Positions 46,321 through 57,868 of a stretch of DNA of 64,000 bases are shown here, in pieces. Origin of the DNA: Solea solea (lineage: Eukaryota > Chordata > Actinopteri > Pleuronectiformes > Soleidae). The stretch lies in assembly GCF_958295425.1 (NCBI RefSeq), contig NC_081154.1, forward strand, positions 930,001 to 994,000, in the 5' to 3' direction. The notes beneath the pieces were generated by a model. The model did not search any database, was not told the origin of the DNA, and saw only the letters and a list, made by a program, of their open reading frames with translations. The position numbers and the translations under genes were made by a program. Positions within the stretch are counted from its first letter, which is position 1. Each line of letters opens with the position of its first letter.

Positions 46321-47460
46321 TAGCTAGCAGAATAAAAGACCGTAAAACATTACAGATATTTGGACATGGACAACTCTTCACTGACATCAGGTAACGTTTA
46401 ACTGATGCAGGTGTAGGCGAGTCAGGCTGCGTTCCATTTACTTCGGAAGTCAGAAGTCGGAGTTCATGGCATTCCAGAGAGAAGTCGCAAAAAAAACATG
46501 GACGCCGAGCTAGCCACTGTTAGCAACCTGTACACACAAACAGCGTCGCAACTTGTCTAAATGTATAAAAATGAAACTCATTCAATGTGAAACAAATACG
46601 ACAGAAGTTAAATAAACGGTAGAAGTCGCAGTGATTGTGTGAGTGGTAGCTAACTCGCGGTTAGTGAGGTTGGAAACTTCAAGTTCCGACGACAAATGGA
46701 ACGTGGCGTGCGCTGTCAGTCAGGCTCCGCCCCCTTTCTCATTCAAATATGGTGACTTTTGTTTTTAAAAGACCCAAAATTTAGCTGGAAACGACAACAA
46801 ATGTGAGGGTTCGAAGTGGGATTTCAAAAAAGAATTCTTATGTACAACATTTTTGTTGTTATATAATTCAGTTAAGTTTTTTTTGTTTTTTTTTTACATT
46901 TTTTGTAACGTGAGAAACAATGACATAGGGCAATTTTAGTGCATATAATAGTAAGATATAAAATAATCACATATCTGCATGTAATTATACCAAAGTAAGT
47001 AAGTACGTAAAAGACTTAATATTCTCTGTATTAAATATCTTTAGCGTCACATTCATCCAAAGAGGCGACAGAGAAGAAGAACAATCCTCGCTATCATTGT
47101 TTTTAAAAGCTCTCATTCGTCTCCGCCGTGTGAATGTGACAGAATCCACTGCAGAGGAAACATGAGATGAAATATGAAGAAATAGGATTATGTGTGAGGC
47201 AGAAGCTCACAGCGCCGCTGCCGCGCCGCTATCCCTGACTGTGATAAGGGAAGAAAACAGAGAATTACGTTAGAGTAATCTGAGGAGATTTAAACCACGC
47301 TAACGCACTTTGACCGTGGAATTCTCCTTTAAAGCTGAAGACCAGAAAACATTAGAGTTTCAAGTGTTTCCCATTTAAAACTCACTTTAACTTGACACTT
47401 GAATCTTTCCCCAGTTTCTCATTTAACACATTTACCAACATCATCTGTGATTATTGTGCA

Positions 47461-47463
<3 letters not shown>

Positions 47464-47500
<37 letters not shown>
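47464..47500. repeat. (TA)n microsatellite
   Basis: Near-perfect AT run. Confidence 0.95.
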
Positions 47501-47506
<6 letters not shown>

Positions 47507-47668
47507 ATGATTTGTTTTGGACAAAGTGCTTTGTCTTCATTGAGGAATGAGGAAAGAAAAAGCAGCCAATTGCATTTCGCTTAATTTTTAACCAGCTGCT
47601 GTTTGAGTCACAGTTAATGAATCACTGTGTGGAGAATAATGTGTTTTTTCACACATTCTCAATAGATT

Positions 47669-47671
47669 TAT

Positions 47672-47705
<34 letters not shown>

Positions 47706-47750
47706 TATGTGTGTGTATATACATATATATATATATACACACAAATATAT
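47669..47750. repeat. (TA)n/(CA)n microsatellite
   Basis: AT run with embedded gtgtgt and cacaca. Confidence 0.9.
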
Positions 47751-49138
47751 GTGCATTGCATCATACATGACACATACACGCAAGCACACATGTGCATCTC
47801 ATTCTTTTTAACGCCTTTATATTTTTTATATATTTTTTCTTTTTTCCTTTTTATACATATGTTTCAGTTTATATTTAGACTGTACATAGACTTGCATGCC
47901 TCTTATGTTTCTATCGTGGAACATATTCTGGAGCTGCTGAACTGTGAATTTCTCTGTGAGATGAATAAAGTATCTATCTATCTATGTATACATATATGTA
48001 TACATATAATGCAAAATATTTCATGAGGTGAAGGCAGAGAAGGTAAAAAGAAACAAGCAAATTACTAGACCTTCAGTGACGTTGACTGCACACAGTTCTA
48101 GAACAATCTGGCAACGAGTGACCAGAGAACCAGGAAATACGTCGAGGTGTTTGATGACTGGATTGGGAGCAGGTGTGGACCTGGTGCAGGAGATGAACGC
48201 AGGAAGGCGGAGACGCAGGAAGGCGGAGCATGACAAAAAGTTTGATATACGAATTGTAAGTTGTGTCTTATTTTGAAAGCCAGGTTGAGAGGAAGTGGTG
48301 AAGTCTGGTCAGCTGGTCACTGGTGATCAATTTTTTTTGTTGTACCGATGAAGTTAGTTTTGTGTTTCATTTCAAATGCAAATTCTTTCCGTAAATTTGT
48401 TTCAAGTCTCTGGAATTTTGTAAATTTAGAAAAAAAAAGTAAATTTGTTTCAACTTTTGTTTACTTGTCTTTTGGGGGATTTGTAAAAGTCTTTAATATT
48501 TTGTGAATTTGTTTCAAAGTGAAAGTGTTTTTGATGATTAAAATGTTTTGGCAACTTCCAGGCCACAGTACAAACACTGTTAATTGGAATTGTGCTGTTT
48601 TTGTTGATGTTTAATTTAAGAAGAAAGTCACGACAGTAGTAAAAAAACACAAAAATAAAAAATATACCTAGTAATGGTTGTGCTGATATACGGGCCCCTC
48701 ATGTCCCCTTCAGCCTTTGGCCTCCAGAATCTCTTGGAACGCCCCTGTTCCATAGAATTCTTCTTCCATATGGTTTCACGTACATAATCTGAGTTTAAGA
48801 CGTTCACTGCATTCCTGTCATGGCTGTCCTGTGTGTGAGGAGTTACCTCATCTACTCTGAGATGAACGACTCTTTCCTAGAAAGTGTTTCTGCTCACCAG
48901 GTCATAAATAAAGCTAGTTATGGAGGATAGTTATTACACCTCGTTATTTATCTTGTGGCTGCGTCGGTGGAAGAGTGACCTTTAAACAGAGAGGTGAAAA
49001 TGTCGAGGTCGGGATTATTGTGGTGTTTTTCCTCCATCAGTCAGTTTGACCGCGTGTTTTGAAGGCGATGCATAAATCTCAGCTCCGCCCACACAGACCG
49101 GAGAGCAGCGAAAGTTGACGGAGGTCAGTTGGGATCGC

Positions 49139-49154
49139 GGGGGGGGGGGGGGGG
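49139..49154. repeat. poly-G run
   Basis: Uninterrupted G run of about 16. Confidence 0.95.
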
Positions 49155-49568
49155 AGCTCTTACACGTCCTGCGTAAACACAGCACTGCAAATGTTTACAA
49201 CCTCCTGCAAATCGGGTTGGGAAGTGTTTAGCCGACGGGACAGGTGCTATGTGGAAGCTTAAACAGGTTGTTTAAGTTTGGCTCTCGGCCGCCTGAAGGT
49301 GCAGGCCCCCAGGCCCCGGAGATGCAGCTTGGGTCATTTTTCACGCCACAAAGGAGTGCAAACATTTCTTGGCGAAAGAGGTGACCCCCGGTATGAAGAC
49401 GCTGTACAGCATCATGCTGATTATTTCACGGCCAAAGCAGCAAAGAAGCGTTTACAGACGCGACTTCTGGAGACACTCCAGAAGATTGAGTGTGGACACC
49501 TTTGCTCTGAAGGTTTGTCGTCCTTAACGGGATTATCTGGGTCAGGATCATCTCTGGAACATCTAGGT

Positions 49569-51344
49569 CAGGGGTCGGCAAACCTCTAGTAGCAGAAGAG
49601 CCATTTTGACCCCAATTCATTTGGAGCCACAAAAACTATTTGACCCATAAAATGAAGATAACATCAAGTATTACATTTAAAAGAACTGTAGTTTGTTGCA
49701 TTTATGAAACTTAATAACTACAGAAGGGAAAACTATTGACATTTCATGTTACGTGTTTGCCTACTTGAGAAAACCTGCTAGCATAAGTTTGTGAAACCAA
49801 ATGACTACTTCCTCATGTTCACATGACATTCATGATTTCAGTGTTTTGTGACGTGTTTTTTCACGTGTTGCAAAAACCTTTTAAATAACATTTTGCCTTT
49901 CATGTGTCTAGTACAAATTGTTTTGATTCATTTACGTAGCACGCAAATCCCCAAGATGGAACGCCAAATTCAAAATGGCCGACTTCCTGTTGAGTTGAAG
50001 CCGTGGTCCCAATTTACATTTTTGTTCGTCTTAGGCTGTTACAAGTTCCCACCAAGTTTCGTGAAATTCGGTGCAACTTCGTCTTGGCTTGTTCCACCCA
50101 TGTTTGCCTTGGCGGCGCTACAGGATGATCACTCTCTTTAACAACATGGCTGCCAATGGGGAAGCCAAGAAACAGAAAGGTTCTCCTAATACAATCTACA
50201 GTAATGTCATTAGAATATTTCTGCCACGTTATCTCACTGTTTGTAAACTGCAAACTCTCCCTCACCAAAGTCCATAGAGAAAATCAGCAATTTTACATCA
50301 CAGCCCTGAGGATTATTATTATGTGATGGAATCACTGCTGCTTCCATCACTAACTTCAAATATGTAAATGTCTTTGATTTCGGCTAGTAAAATCTTTCAT
50401 TTGAATTTAACCAGGGGACACAAAACCACTTAATGAGGTGGCCATAGACCAGCAGCTCCTGGGTCCCTGCAAGCTAAAAACGAGGATTTTCTCCATGGAG
50501 TTTGGTGTGGGGGAGTAAGCAGTTTAGAAACTCTGGAAAAAACGGCTGATCTAATGACGAGATAAGGCAACAAATATATTACTGTAAAGTTATGCTAGTG
50601 GAAATATTGATAGTTAAGTCTTTTGTTAAGTGTTTCTCGTGTTCCTGCTGGCAGCCATGTTTTCAACTCAAAACACTGAAATATCCCTTAAATTCTGGAT
50701 TCATAGAAATGAAAACATTACTGTGACATTTTTTCAAGCTGGTATGACATGATACCAATAAATATTGTTGCTATGCACACTTCACAGTGCGTGTGAGCTT
50801 GTACACCAGCACACAGAGAACATGTGCATGGATCATCCACGTGTTTACATTCTTGCCGAGGCACAGTGATGGCGAGCGGAGAGGATGGCGAGTGTCACTT
50901 CTCAGCCGGAAAAACAAACCTCGGGAACATCCTGCCCCACCGCGTCCACCGGTCAGCCTGGGTCAACAGCAGACGCCGGTGGCTCCAGGCTCCACATCGC
51001 TCCGTCGCCAAATAACAGCATGAAGAACCGCGATCGATGAGGTGGTTAACGACCCTGAGGCACCAAGGTTGTGCAACAGCGAGGGTGTTTGTTTTCTGGC
51101 TGCTTCCACAAGGAGAAACACGGCAACGTGACGCGACCAAGACCAAATATTGAACTTTTTACAAAAACAATGAATTTACGCTTCAAATTTGAAGGTGAAA
51201 AGGTGAAAAAAAGACCTTTTCTTTACGTTGTTTGACCCATAAGTGGAGTTAACAGGCTTTTATTACCACAGTAGTAATACATTGTCATGGAATTGTCACA
51301 CACAACAACAACAACTCATTATTGTGTTACTTTGACGACCCCTG
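49569..51344. mobile_element. hAT-like nonautonomous element, ~1.78 kb
   Basis: The ends are caggggtcggcaaa and, inverted, caggggtcgtcaaa (13 of 14 alike). Flanking 8-mers atctaggt and gcctagat both keep the CTAG core typical of hAT target sites but agree at only five of eight bases. The interior has no transposase ORF. It contains MITE X copy 2 and a teleost repeat at 49975. Confidence 0.5.
50259..50514. mobile_element. MITE family X, copy 2
   Basis: Left accaaagtccatagagaaaa, right ggattttctccatggagttt plus ggtgtggggg. It is nested in the 49.6-51.3 kb hAT-like element. Confidence 0.75.
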
Positions 51345-51639
51345 GCCTAGATAATGCCACTCCTGCACGTTTAAGCATTCATTCATAGAAGCAGAGGCAG
51401 AAACACAGAAAAATGAGACAACATTGAGAAAAACATGGTGAAAGTGTCAAAAATAGGATCATTTGAATTTTTTATTACCTCATTGATCACCGTAGGACTA
51501 TTCCTCTTCTGCATATAACACATCCTCTACTAAGAACCTTCCTACAATTCCAAGACACAGAGGTTGCCATGGCTACGCCAGTTTGAATGCGCAAAAACTT
51601 TTGATAACTTTTCATCTTTGATCTGTTGAGTAGAAATTG

Positions 51640-51870
51640 GTGCCGTTTTTCAAAATTGACGACTTCCTGTTGAGTTGAGGCCATGGTTACAGTCGACTTT
51701 TTTGTTCGTTCTATAACATCTTCCCACCAAGTTTCGGGAAATTCGGTGGAACTCAATGTTGCCTCTGTTTTCACCTGAGGGGGGCACTGTAGAGCCATTG
51801 AGCAAGGCACGGGTCCGGGAACTATGCCGATATTGCATTTTCGCCAAGACCTGACCTCCATGCAAAGTTT
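51640..51870. repeat. teleost repeat, second copy of the 49.97-kb segment
   Basis: Shares gacttcctgttgagttgagg, ttttttgttcgt and cccaccaagtttcgggaaat with 49975-50090. This is a sequence type common in fish introns. Confidence 0.5.
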
Positions 51871-52572
51871 CAAGAGTTTTTATGCACGTTAACCTCCTCA
51901 AAAATGACCTCAAAGCTACGGATTTAATAATAATCTGAAGGAATAACAATAGGTTCCTCGCACAAATTCGTGCCAGGTGCCGTTTCCGCCCCTGACATTC
52001 GTGGCTCGGGCCCTAAGATTTGAAAATACACGTGACTTTATCCAAGGACACGTGACCTTCGCCTGTTTCCGACTCGGACACAGTTTTATTACATGTTTAA
52101 AAAACAAACAGAGAAATCCTTGACGTCCAGGATTCCTGCTCTGACTCATTAGTGACTCGGCATAAGTCAATAAAAGAAAGAAATAGGGGAATCAAAGAAG
52201 ATCTGAGCAAACACGTGACTTTATTCTCTACTTTTCTAACTGGATATTTCCTCTCCTCTGGACCGAAGGAGCGTTCTTTTAAAGGCTTGAGGCGTTGTTG
52301 TTTTTTTCTTCTTCTATTGCAGCGTGTGATTGCTGTGCTTAGGAGGAGCTTAACAGGACGGTGACACAGGACTCAACCCTTTAATTCTCCTCTCACACAG
52401 CTCCACGCGTCCTCAGGCGACGGCGAGGACCAAATGAAAGATGCCTCCAATCTCAAACGTCGGCCACCTTTTCTCTCCCGCTCACTCTTCCTCTGTGTCG
52501 GATATGAGAGTGGATTTTTATTCCTCTTTAAGTTTTTATATTGTTTTTGCTTCAGTTTGTGTTGCTTTCTCT

Positions 52573-52815
52573 CCCTGCACCAAAGTCCATAGAGAAAATG
52601 TACGATTTTACATCACGGCTCACGGGAGTCGTTCATCCACTGTTTCCTCCATCAGTAAATTCTAGTGTGTTATTTAGTACATTCGAGGTTTGAACTCCTT
52701 CATTTTTATTCACCTCAGTGACACAAACTGACCACACGGGGCAGCAGTGGACCAGCAGCTTCTGTGTCCTCGTGAGTTAAAAACGGTGATTTTTTCAATG
52801 GGGTTTGGTTCAGGA
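52573..52815. mobile_element. MITE family X, copy 3
   Basis: Left ccctgcaccaaagtccatag, right gtgattttttcaatggggtt plus tggttcagg. The inner part shares ctgaccacacggggcagcag with copy 4. Confidence 0.75.
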
Positions 52816-53379
52816 AAGTGACCAGTTCACAAAATTCAGAATTTTACTTCTGAAAAATTCAATTTAACGATAAGATGAAAAAAGAGAAGATATTCTTCAC
52901 ATATCATGATCATCAGATGTAGTTTTATTTGGCGAGCCTCTTGTTAACTTGGTTCTGGACACAGGGGGGCGCTCAAGTCATACGACAACACTTCAAAAAA
53001 CTTGAACTATCACTTATAAAAATTTTATTTATATAACATTAATTTATATCACCTTTATTTAACCACATAAAACATAAAAATAGTGAAGACTAAAAAAAAA
53101 CTGATAAATAACAAGAAAATAAATATATGTAAATATAACAAACACATAATAGTTATGTACAAAGTTAAGAATATGCTTGTAAAATGAAGTTAATTATGGT
53201 AAAATGGACTCAGATCAAATAATATATAAAAACAAAAAATAAATAAGTAAAAAGTACTTATTTTCTCTGCTAATATTTAAGGATTTTTTTTAAGTAAATC
53301 TATCTTTTTTTGTCATAAACAGTTGTTACCAATTCCTAAATAGCTACTGTTGTTGTACGAGCATGTGCTTTGGAGAGCG

Positions 53380-53460
53380 ACCAATAGGAGGCGCCCGCTT
53401 TTTCTCTCTCAGTCTGAAGTGCGCTGTGATTGGTTAATGTCACAGTGATCACGTGACCGA
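53380..53460. promoter_or_regulatory. promoter-like cluster (two CCAAT boxes, E-box)
   Basis: gaccaatagg, gtgattggtt and tcacgtga lie within 80 bp. No ORF or gene can be attached, so this may be chance or an unannotated start site. Confidence 0.2.
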
Positions 53461-53607
53461 TTCCCTCAGAGGAGTCAATTTCTCTCGTTCTCAAATCCCT
53501 TCATTTAAGTTTTATGGATTTTCAAAAACGACAAATATACTGCATTAAAAGACGTAAAGACAGAGAGACTCTCACGCTCTCTCAGGAGGAACGAGAGGGA
53601 GAGTTTA

Positions 53608-53632
53608 GCTGTGTGTGTGTGTGTGTGTGTGT
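53608..53632. repeat. (GT)n microsatellite
   Basis: Dinucleotide run. Confidence 0.95.
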
Positions 53633-54074
53633 GAAATATGTCAGCGCACAGATTTATCCTTCATTTATATTCTCCCAAACACACACTCAGCAGCTCAGTC
53701 TAAACACGGCACAAAGTCTCCTAAATAACCTCACATGGTCACGATCACAACACAGAGTTTCCACGATAACTTCTGATCACACACACACACAGAATCAAGC
53801 TGCTTTATAAAAGTAAAAGAGACTAAAAAAAGAAACGTGATAATTTATTAGCATTGACAAACGATGGTAATCAAACGATGTTTATCCATGCAGGGCGGTT
53901 TATATTTAGGGGAAGGAGGTCATGATGAAAAAGCTGCTGTCATGTTTGTGTACAGACAGAGAAGATAACGGGACGCGTTTGAGGCGCTTAAAGGTTTAAC
54001 TTTGCGTAAATAAAACCATGAGGTTTTGGGAAGAATCATGCAGAAACTCCAGAAAACTCTAATACTTTGATTTA

Positions 54075-54089
54075 TCCATGTGAATAAAG

Positions 54090-54149
<60 letters not shown>

Positions 54150-54194
54150 ATCTATCTATCTATCTATCTGTCTATCTATCTATCTATCTATCTT
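54075..54194. repeat. (TATC)n microsatellite with retroposon-like leader
   Basis: Preceded by gtgaataaagtatctatc. The same leader type (gatgaataaagtatctatc) begins the short run at 47961, suggesting both are tails of the same retroposon family. Confidence 0.75.
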
Positions 54195-54307
54195 ATCAGT
54201 GAAGAAAAATCCGATTTGTGCAATTCCTGTACGTCGTCTCTATCTCTTCTTTTTTTACGTGTTTTGCTTGAGATAACGATCAAATAATTAATATTTCAGG
54301 CAGTTAT

Positions 54308-54308
<1 letters not shown>

Positions 54309-54340
<32 letters not shown>

Positions 54341-54354
54341 CTGCTGCTGCTGCT
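54309..54354. repeat. (CTG)n microsatellite
   Basis: ctg/ttg trinucleotide run. Confidence 0.95.
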
Positions 54355-54397
54355 TTAAGGGTTTGAAGGCGACAGCCGGAGCGAGAGCCTGGAGTAA

Positions 54398-54415
54398 ACA
54401 CACACACACACACAC

Positions 54416-54455
<40 letters not shown>

Positions 54456-54488
54456 ACACGCACACACACTCACACACACACACACACT

Positions 54489-54524
<36 letters not shown>

Positions 54525-54552
54525 CACACACACACACACACATGCACACACA

Positions 54553-54606
<54 letters not shown>
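54398..54606. repeat. ~210-bp (CA)n microsatellite
   Basis: Long CA run with sparse T and G interruptions; the longest simple repeat in the window. Confidence 0.97.
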
Positions 54607-54608
<2 letters not shown>

Positions 54609-54966
54609 CACACCAACAGGACAAACAAAGACACGAAGTCATAATTGATCGTGGTGTCGGTGGAAGTTTCAAGATGGTGCTAACAAGTGATCCGATGTTT
54701 ACTGACACAATAATCCGGTTCTATATTTAACCACCAGTGAGCTCAGGTATTATTGACACAGGGCCTCATGTGATGACTAACTGGACCGGGGCTAAACAAC
54801 TAAGCCCCCCCCCCCCCTACAGCTGCAGGAATATAATCTGTTTAATTAAAAACCTAAAGTTAAGTAACTGCAATGCACTACAGGAAGTGCAGGGGGCAGT
54901 AAGTTCCATATCTATTCCATCGTGTACACCACCAACTGTTTTCTGAACCAACCATAAAGAATGAAT

Positions 54967-54981
54967 GGGGGGGGGGGGGGG
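54967..54981. repeat. poly-G run
   Basis: Uninterrupted G run. A poly-C run is at 54805-54817. Confidence 0.95.
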
Positions 54982-55739
54982 CAATGATGGTGTTTATATC
55001 ACTCTGACTGCCTCACTGCACTTACTCAAGTATTAATTTAAAAGCTATTTCAGTGACAGCAAAAACATTTTATTAAAAAAGGCAGAAATAAATTGAATTA
55101 AATAGTAATTTGTTGTCTTCATACTTTCAAACTTCCTGTTTAAGTTAATGTAATGTAATGTATTGTAGTTTATGTAAACAGTGATGGGCAGGAATATTCC
55201 ACACATTTACAACTTGGTGTCAAAAGTAATAAGTTATATTACCCATTATATAGAATATAGAAAATAGAAAATAGAGAAAATAGAATTTCTGAAGGCAATC
55301 TGCAGAACTCTGGACATTGTTCAGTGTTCCGTAAATAAATAAAAGAACTGCAAAGATGTCAGATTCTCAATGCAAACAAAATCAGTTTTCTGCATATTTC
55401 TTCCAATGTGACACGAACATGTCATATATTTTGCTAAGTAACTATAATATTATATAAATAAAGCTACGATAAAGTTAGTTATCCCCTAAACTAGCTGTAA
55501 AGAAAAACTAGTTGAAAAAGAGGGCCACAAGAGCAAATTGGTTTGACTAATTTACAGTATTATCATTTATAATTAGTGAATAAATGATTTTCCCCTGATA
55601 GTTTTGTAATAACTCATTAAAAAAATTCAAAATTAGTTTGGGGACCCAAAAACAATCTCCTGTGACATATCTATGGGTCGTGACCCAGTCTTTGGGAAGC
55701 ACTGCCATAGATTTTAAAGACCTTAAAAGAAACACAGAA

Positions 55740-55870
55740 TGAATCCAGTGCAGTAGTGTCTTAAACCTGTATTCTCTCGAATGGCCATGAGGGGGCGTCT
55801 CCACTGTTTTCCTTAATAAATCCACTTCTCGCTTGATTTATAACATCAATTAAGATTTTTCTTCTTTAAT
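55740..55870 (+). repeat. interspersed repeat with CTCF-like core, copy 3
   Basis: Reads cctgtattctctcgaatggcc then atgagggggcgtctccact, the same layout and orientation as copies 1 and 2. Confidence 0.55.
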
Positions 55871-56420
55871 CGAGTGTAAATAATGGTTCCATTTAGAGTC
55901 AAACGGACCATAAAACACGCCGAGGAGACGCTGCCTTTACACTGTGAACGTGGTCTACGGGAGCGGCCTGTTCGTGATAGAACTCGCAACGTAAACATCT
56001 CTGTCGTGTACATGCGGTAGCAGCTCAGTCGTCAGGGGCCCCAGCAGCAGCAGCTGCTTCCATAAGGATGATTGAAACCAGTGCGAGTAACTCTGCGGTC
56101 AATGAACCCGCAGGGACGGGGGGGCGGGACGAGTCAGCGGCGGTAGGTTTTACAGCTGAGAGAAAATGCCGTCACGTTCAAACACTGACACAGAGCAGGA
56201 GGTTGATTAAACACAGAGACGTCAACAGAAGACGCGTCCAAGGTTTGGATGTTCGAGGTGTGATTAGTTTACAGAGCGGTGGCAGCGGTTCAGACGCCCC
56301 AGAGATCCAACAACACAATCTCCGAGCTCTGGGAGCTTCACTCTGCCCACATGATTGACGCAGATCGTCCAGGGAAAATATTTCTCCTTATCACACATCA
56401 TCGCAGACGCTCGCTCACGC

Positions 56421-56603
56421 CCCTGCACAAATTCCATATTGGAAATCAACAATTTTTACATCACAGGTATGCGGGGAGTTCACTGCTTATTTTGAGTGAC
56501 GCAAAGTGACCACACGAGGCAGCGGTTACACCAGCAGCTCCTGTGCCCCCCCCACCCCCGACCTAAAACGTCAATTTTCTCTGTGGACTTTGGTGCAGGA
56601 GGG
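56421..56603. mobile_element. MITE family X, copy 4
   Basis: Left ccctgcacaaattccatatt (diverged), right attttctctgtggactttgg plus tgcagg. Shares gtgaccacacgaggcagcgg with copy 3. Confidence 0.7.
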
Positions 56604-56854
56604 TTTACAAACATCATTGTTCTTGTTGACAGCGAAAGAACACATGAACAAACACGTCATAACAAACCAAATTCCACACCCAATTTATTCCAGTTCTTAG
56701 TTGGGGCTTTATTCTCGATTTTTGTCCATTTTATAGAAAACATACAGACATATTCTTCAGATACCGTAGACTTAATTAGGTCTAGATTATCTATAGAGTC
56801 TCTACCCTGACATCCATCATATCCGCAGGTTGTCTCAAGCTGAGCTAAAATGCT

Positions 56855-57116
56855 CTAAATGTGGTGATTTGGACGGACTTTGGTCTCCTCTGTGTTGTTT
56901 GATTCTCCCTCGATGAGTTTGCTCTCCGTCTCTGGAGTCTGTGGAGTCTGTGGAGCCTCTGGAGCCTCTGGAGTCTGTGGAGTCTGTGGAGTCTCTGGAG
57001 CCTCTGGAGCCTCTGGAGTCTGTGGAGTCTGTGGAGTCTCTGGAGCCTCTGGAGCCTCTGGAGCCTCTGGAGTCTCTGGAGTCTGTGGAGCCTCTGGAGC
57101 CTCTGGAGTCTCACTC
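56855..57116 (-). other. 9-bp minisatellite with a possible terminal exon
   Basis: About twenty 9-bp units (gagtctgtg / gagcctctg) fill 56933-57111. On the minus strand the array reads as Pro-Glu-Ala/Thr and Pro-Gln-Thr repeats between an acceptor-like TTTTTCTACAG and a unique tail TESKLIEGESNNTEETKVRP plus NHHI, then a stop. A polyadenylation-type AATAAA is at 56709-56714. Units of nine keep every frame open, and no partner exon is seen, so coding status is weak. Confidence 0.25.
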
Positions 57117-57227
57117 CTGTAGAAAAATGCTGCAGGGAAAGAAAAAATGTTGATACAAATCAACACACATCCTGCATCCCGTCAGAATTTCCTGCAACGA
57201 ATTCCTCAACATAAACACTATTAATTT

Positions 57228-57431
57228 TCATCTCGGCTCCAGGGCCGAGGTCCAAACCGTCCTCATTCTCTCATCCTGCCCAGATTTGGCCACAAGTGTC
57301 TCCCACTTAGAAACAGGGCGGCCTCTTCTTCGTCTCCCTCCATCATCGCTCTTGCTAACCCCTCCTGGAACATGACCTTGAGCGCAGACGCGGCTAAAGA
57401 CGACGTGTCTGCTCACAGGAATCCTTTCCAC
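57228..57431 (-). other. unidentified basic ORF
   Basis: 68 codons (starts MERIPVSRHVVFSRV, includes GGRRRRGRPVSKWETLVAKS). It could be a decayed mobile-element piece. No homolog is recognised and no splice context supports it. Confidence 0.12.
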
Positions 57432-57853
57432 TCGGGCCTCGAAGGTGGAGCCGGAGCTCCAGGCCTACCAGGACATTCCTCGGCCCCTGCTGAAGGATCA
57501 CAGGCCGAGGCTTCAGTGAAGAACCCTTTTTTTTCTCCCATTACATAATCATTTTTTTCTTCTTCTCCTCTTGAGAAGATAAGATCCCATGCTAACAAGA
57601 CGATGTGCAGACCTGTGATCGTGTCACATGTCAGCGCTCATCCCTCCCTCTGCACTTCATCACCGACCTCCTTCCTTGTTCCCTCTGTGTCGGGAGGGAG
57701 AAATCAAAAAACCTTCACAGGAAGCTGTGAACGTGTCGTGTCATTGGAGGCGAGTCTCCCACGTTTTAAGTGAGTTTAAAGGTCAGTGCGAGGGCTCGTG
57801 TTTACCTCAACACTCTGTGATGAAGCACAGTGGCTGTAAATGTATGGTAAACA

Positions 57854-57868
57854 GCGCCATCTGCTGGA
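57854..57868 (-). promoter_or_regulatory. CTCF-like motif
   Basis: gcgccatctgctgga is the reverse of tccagcagatggcgc, a strong core match outside any repeat I recognise. Confidence 0.4.

Noticed and set aside
49278..49589. 103-codon plus ORF before the hAT-like element
   Set aside because: It has no family match and its end runs into the element terminus; probably chance in GC-richer DNA.
54363..54730. His-Thr and Cys-Val repeat ORFs
   Set aside because: They are translations of the 210-bp (CA)n microsatellite.
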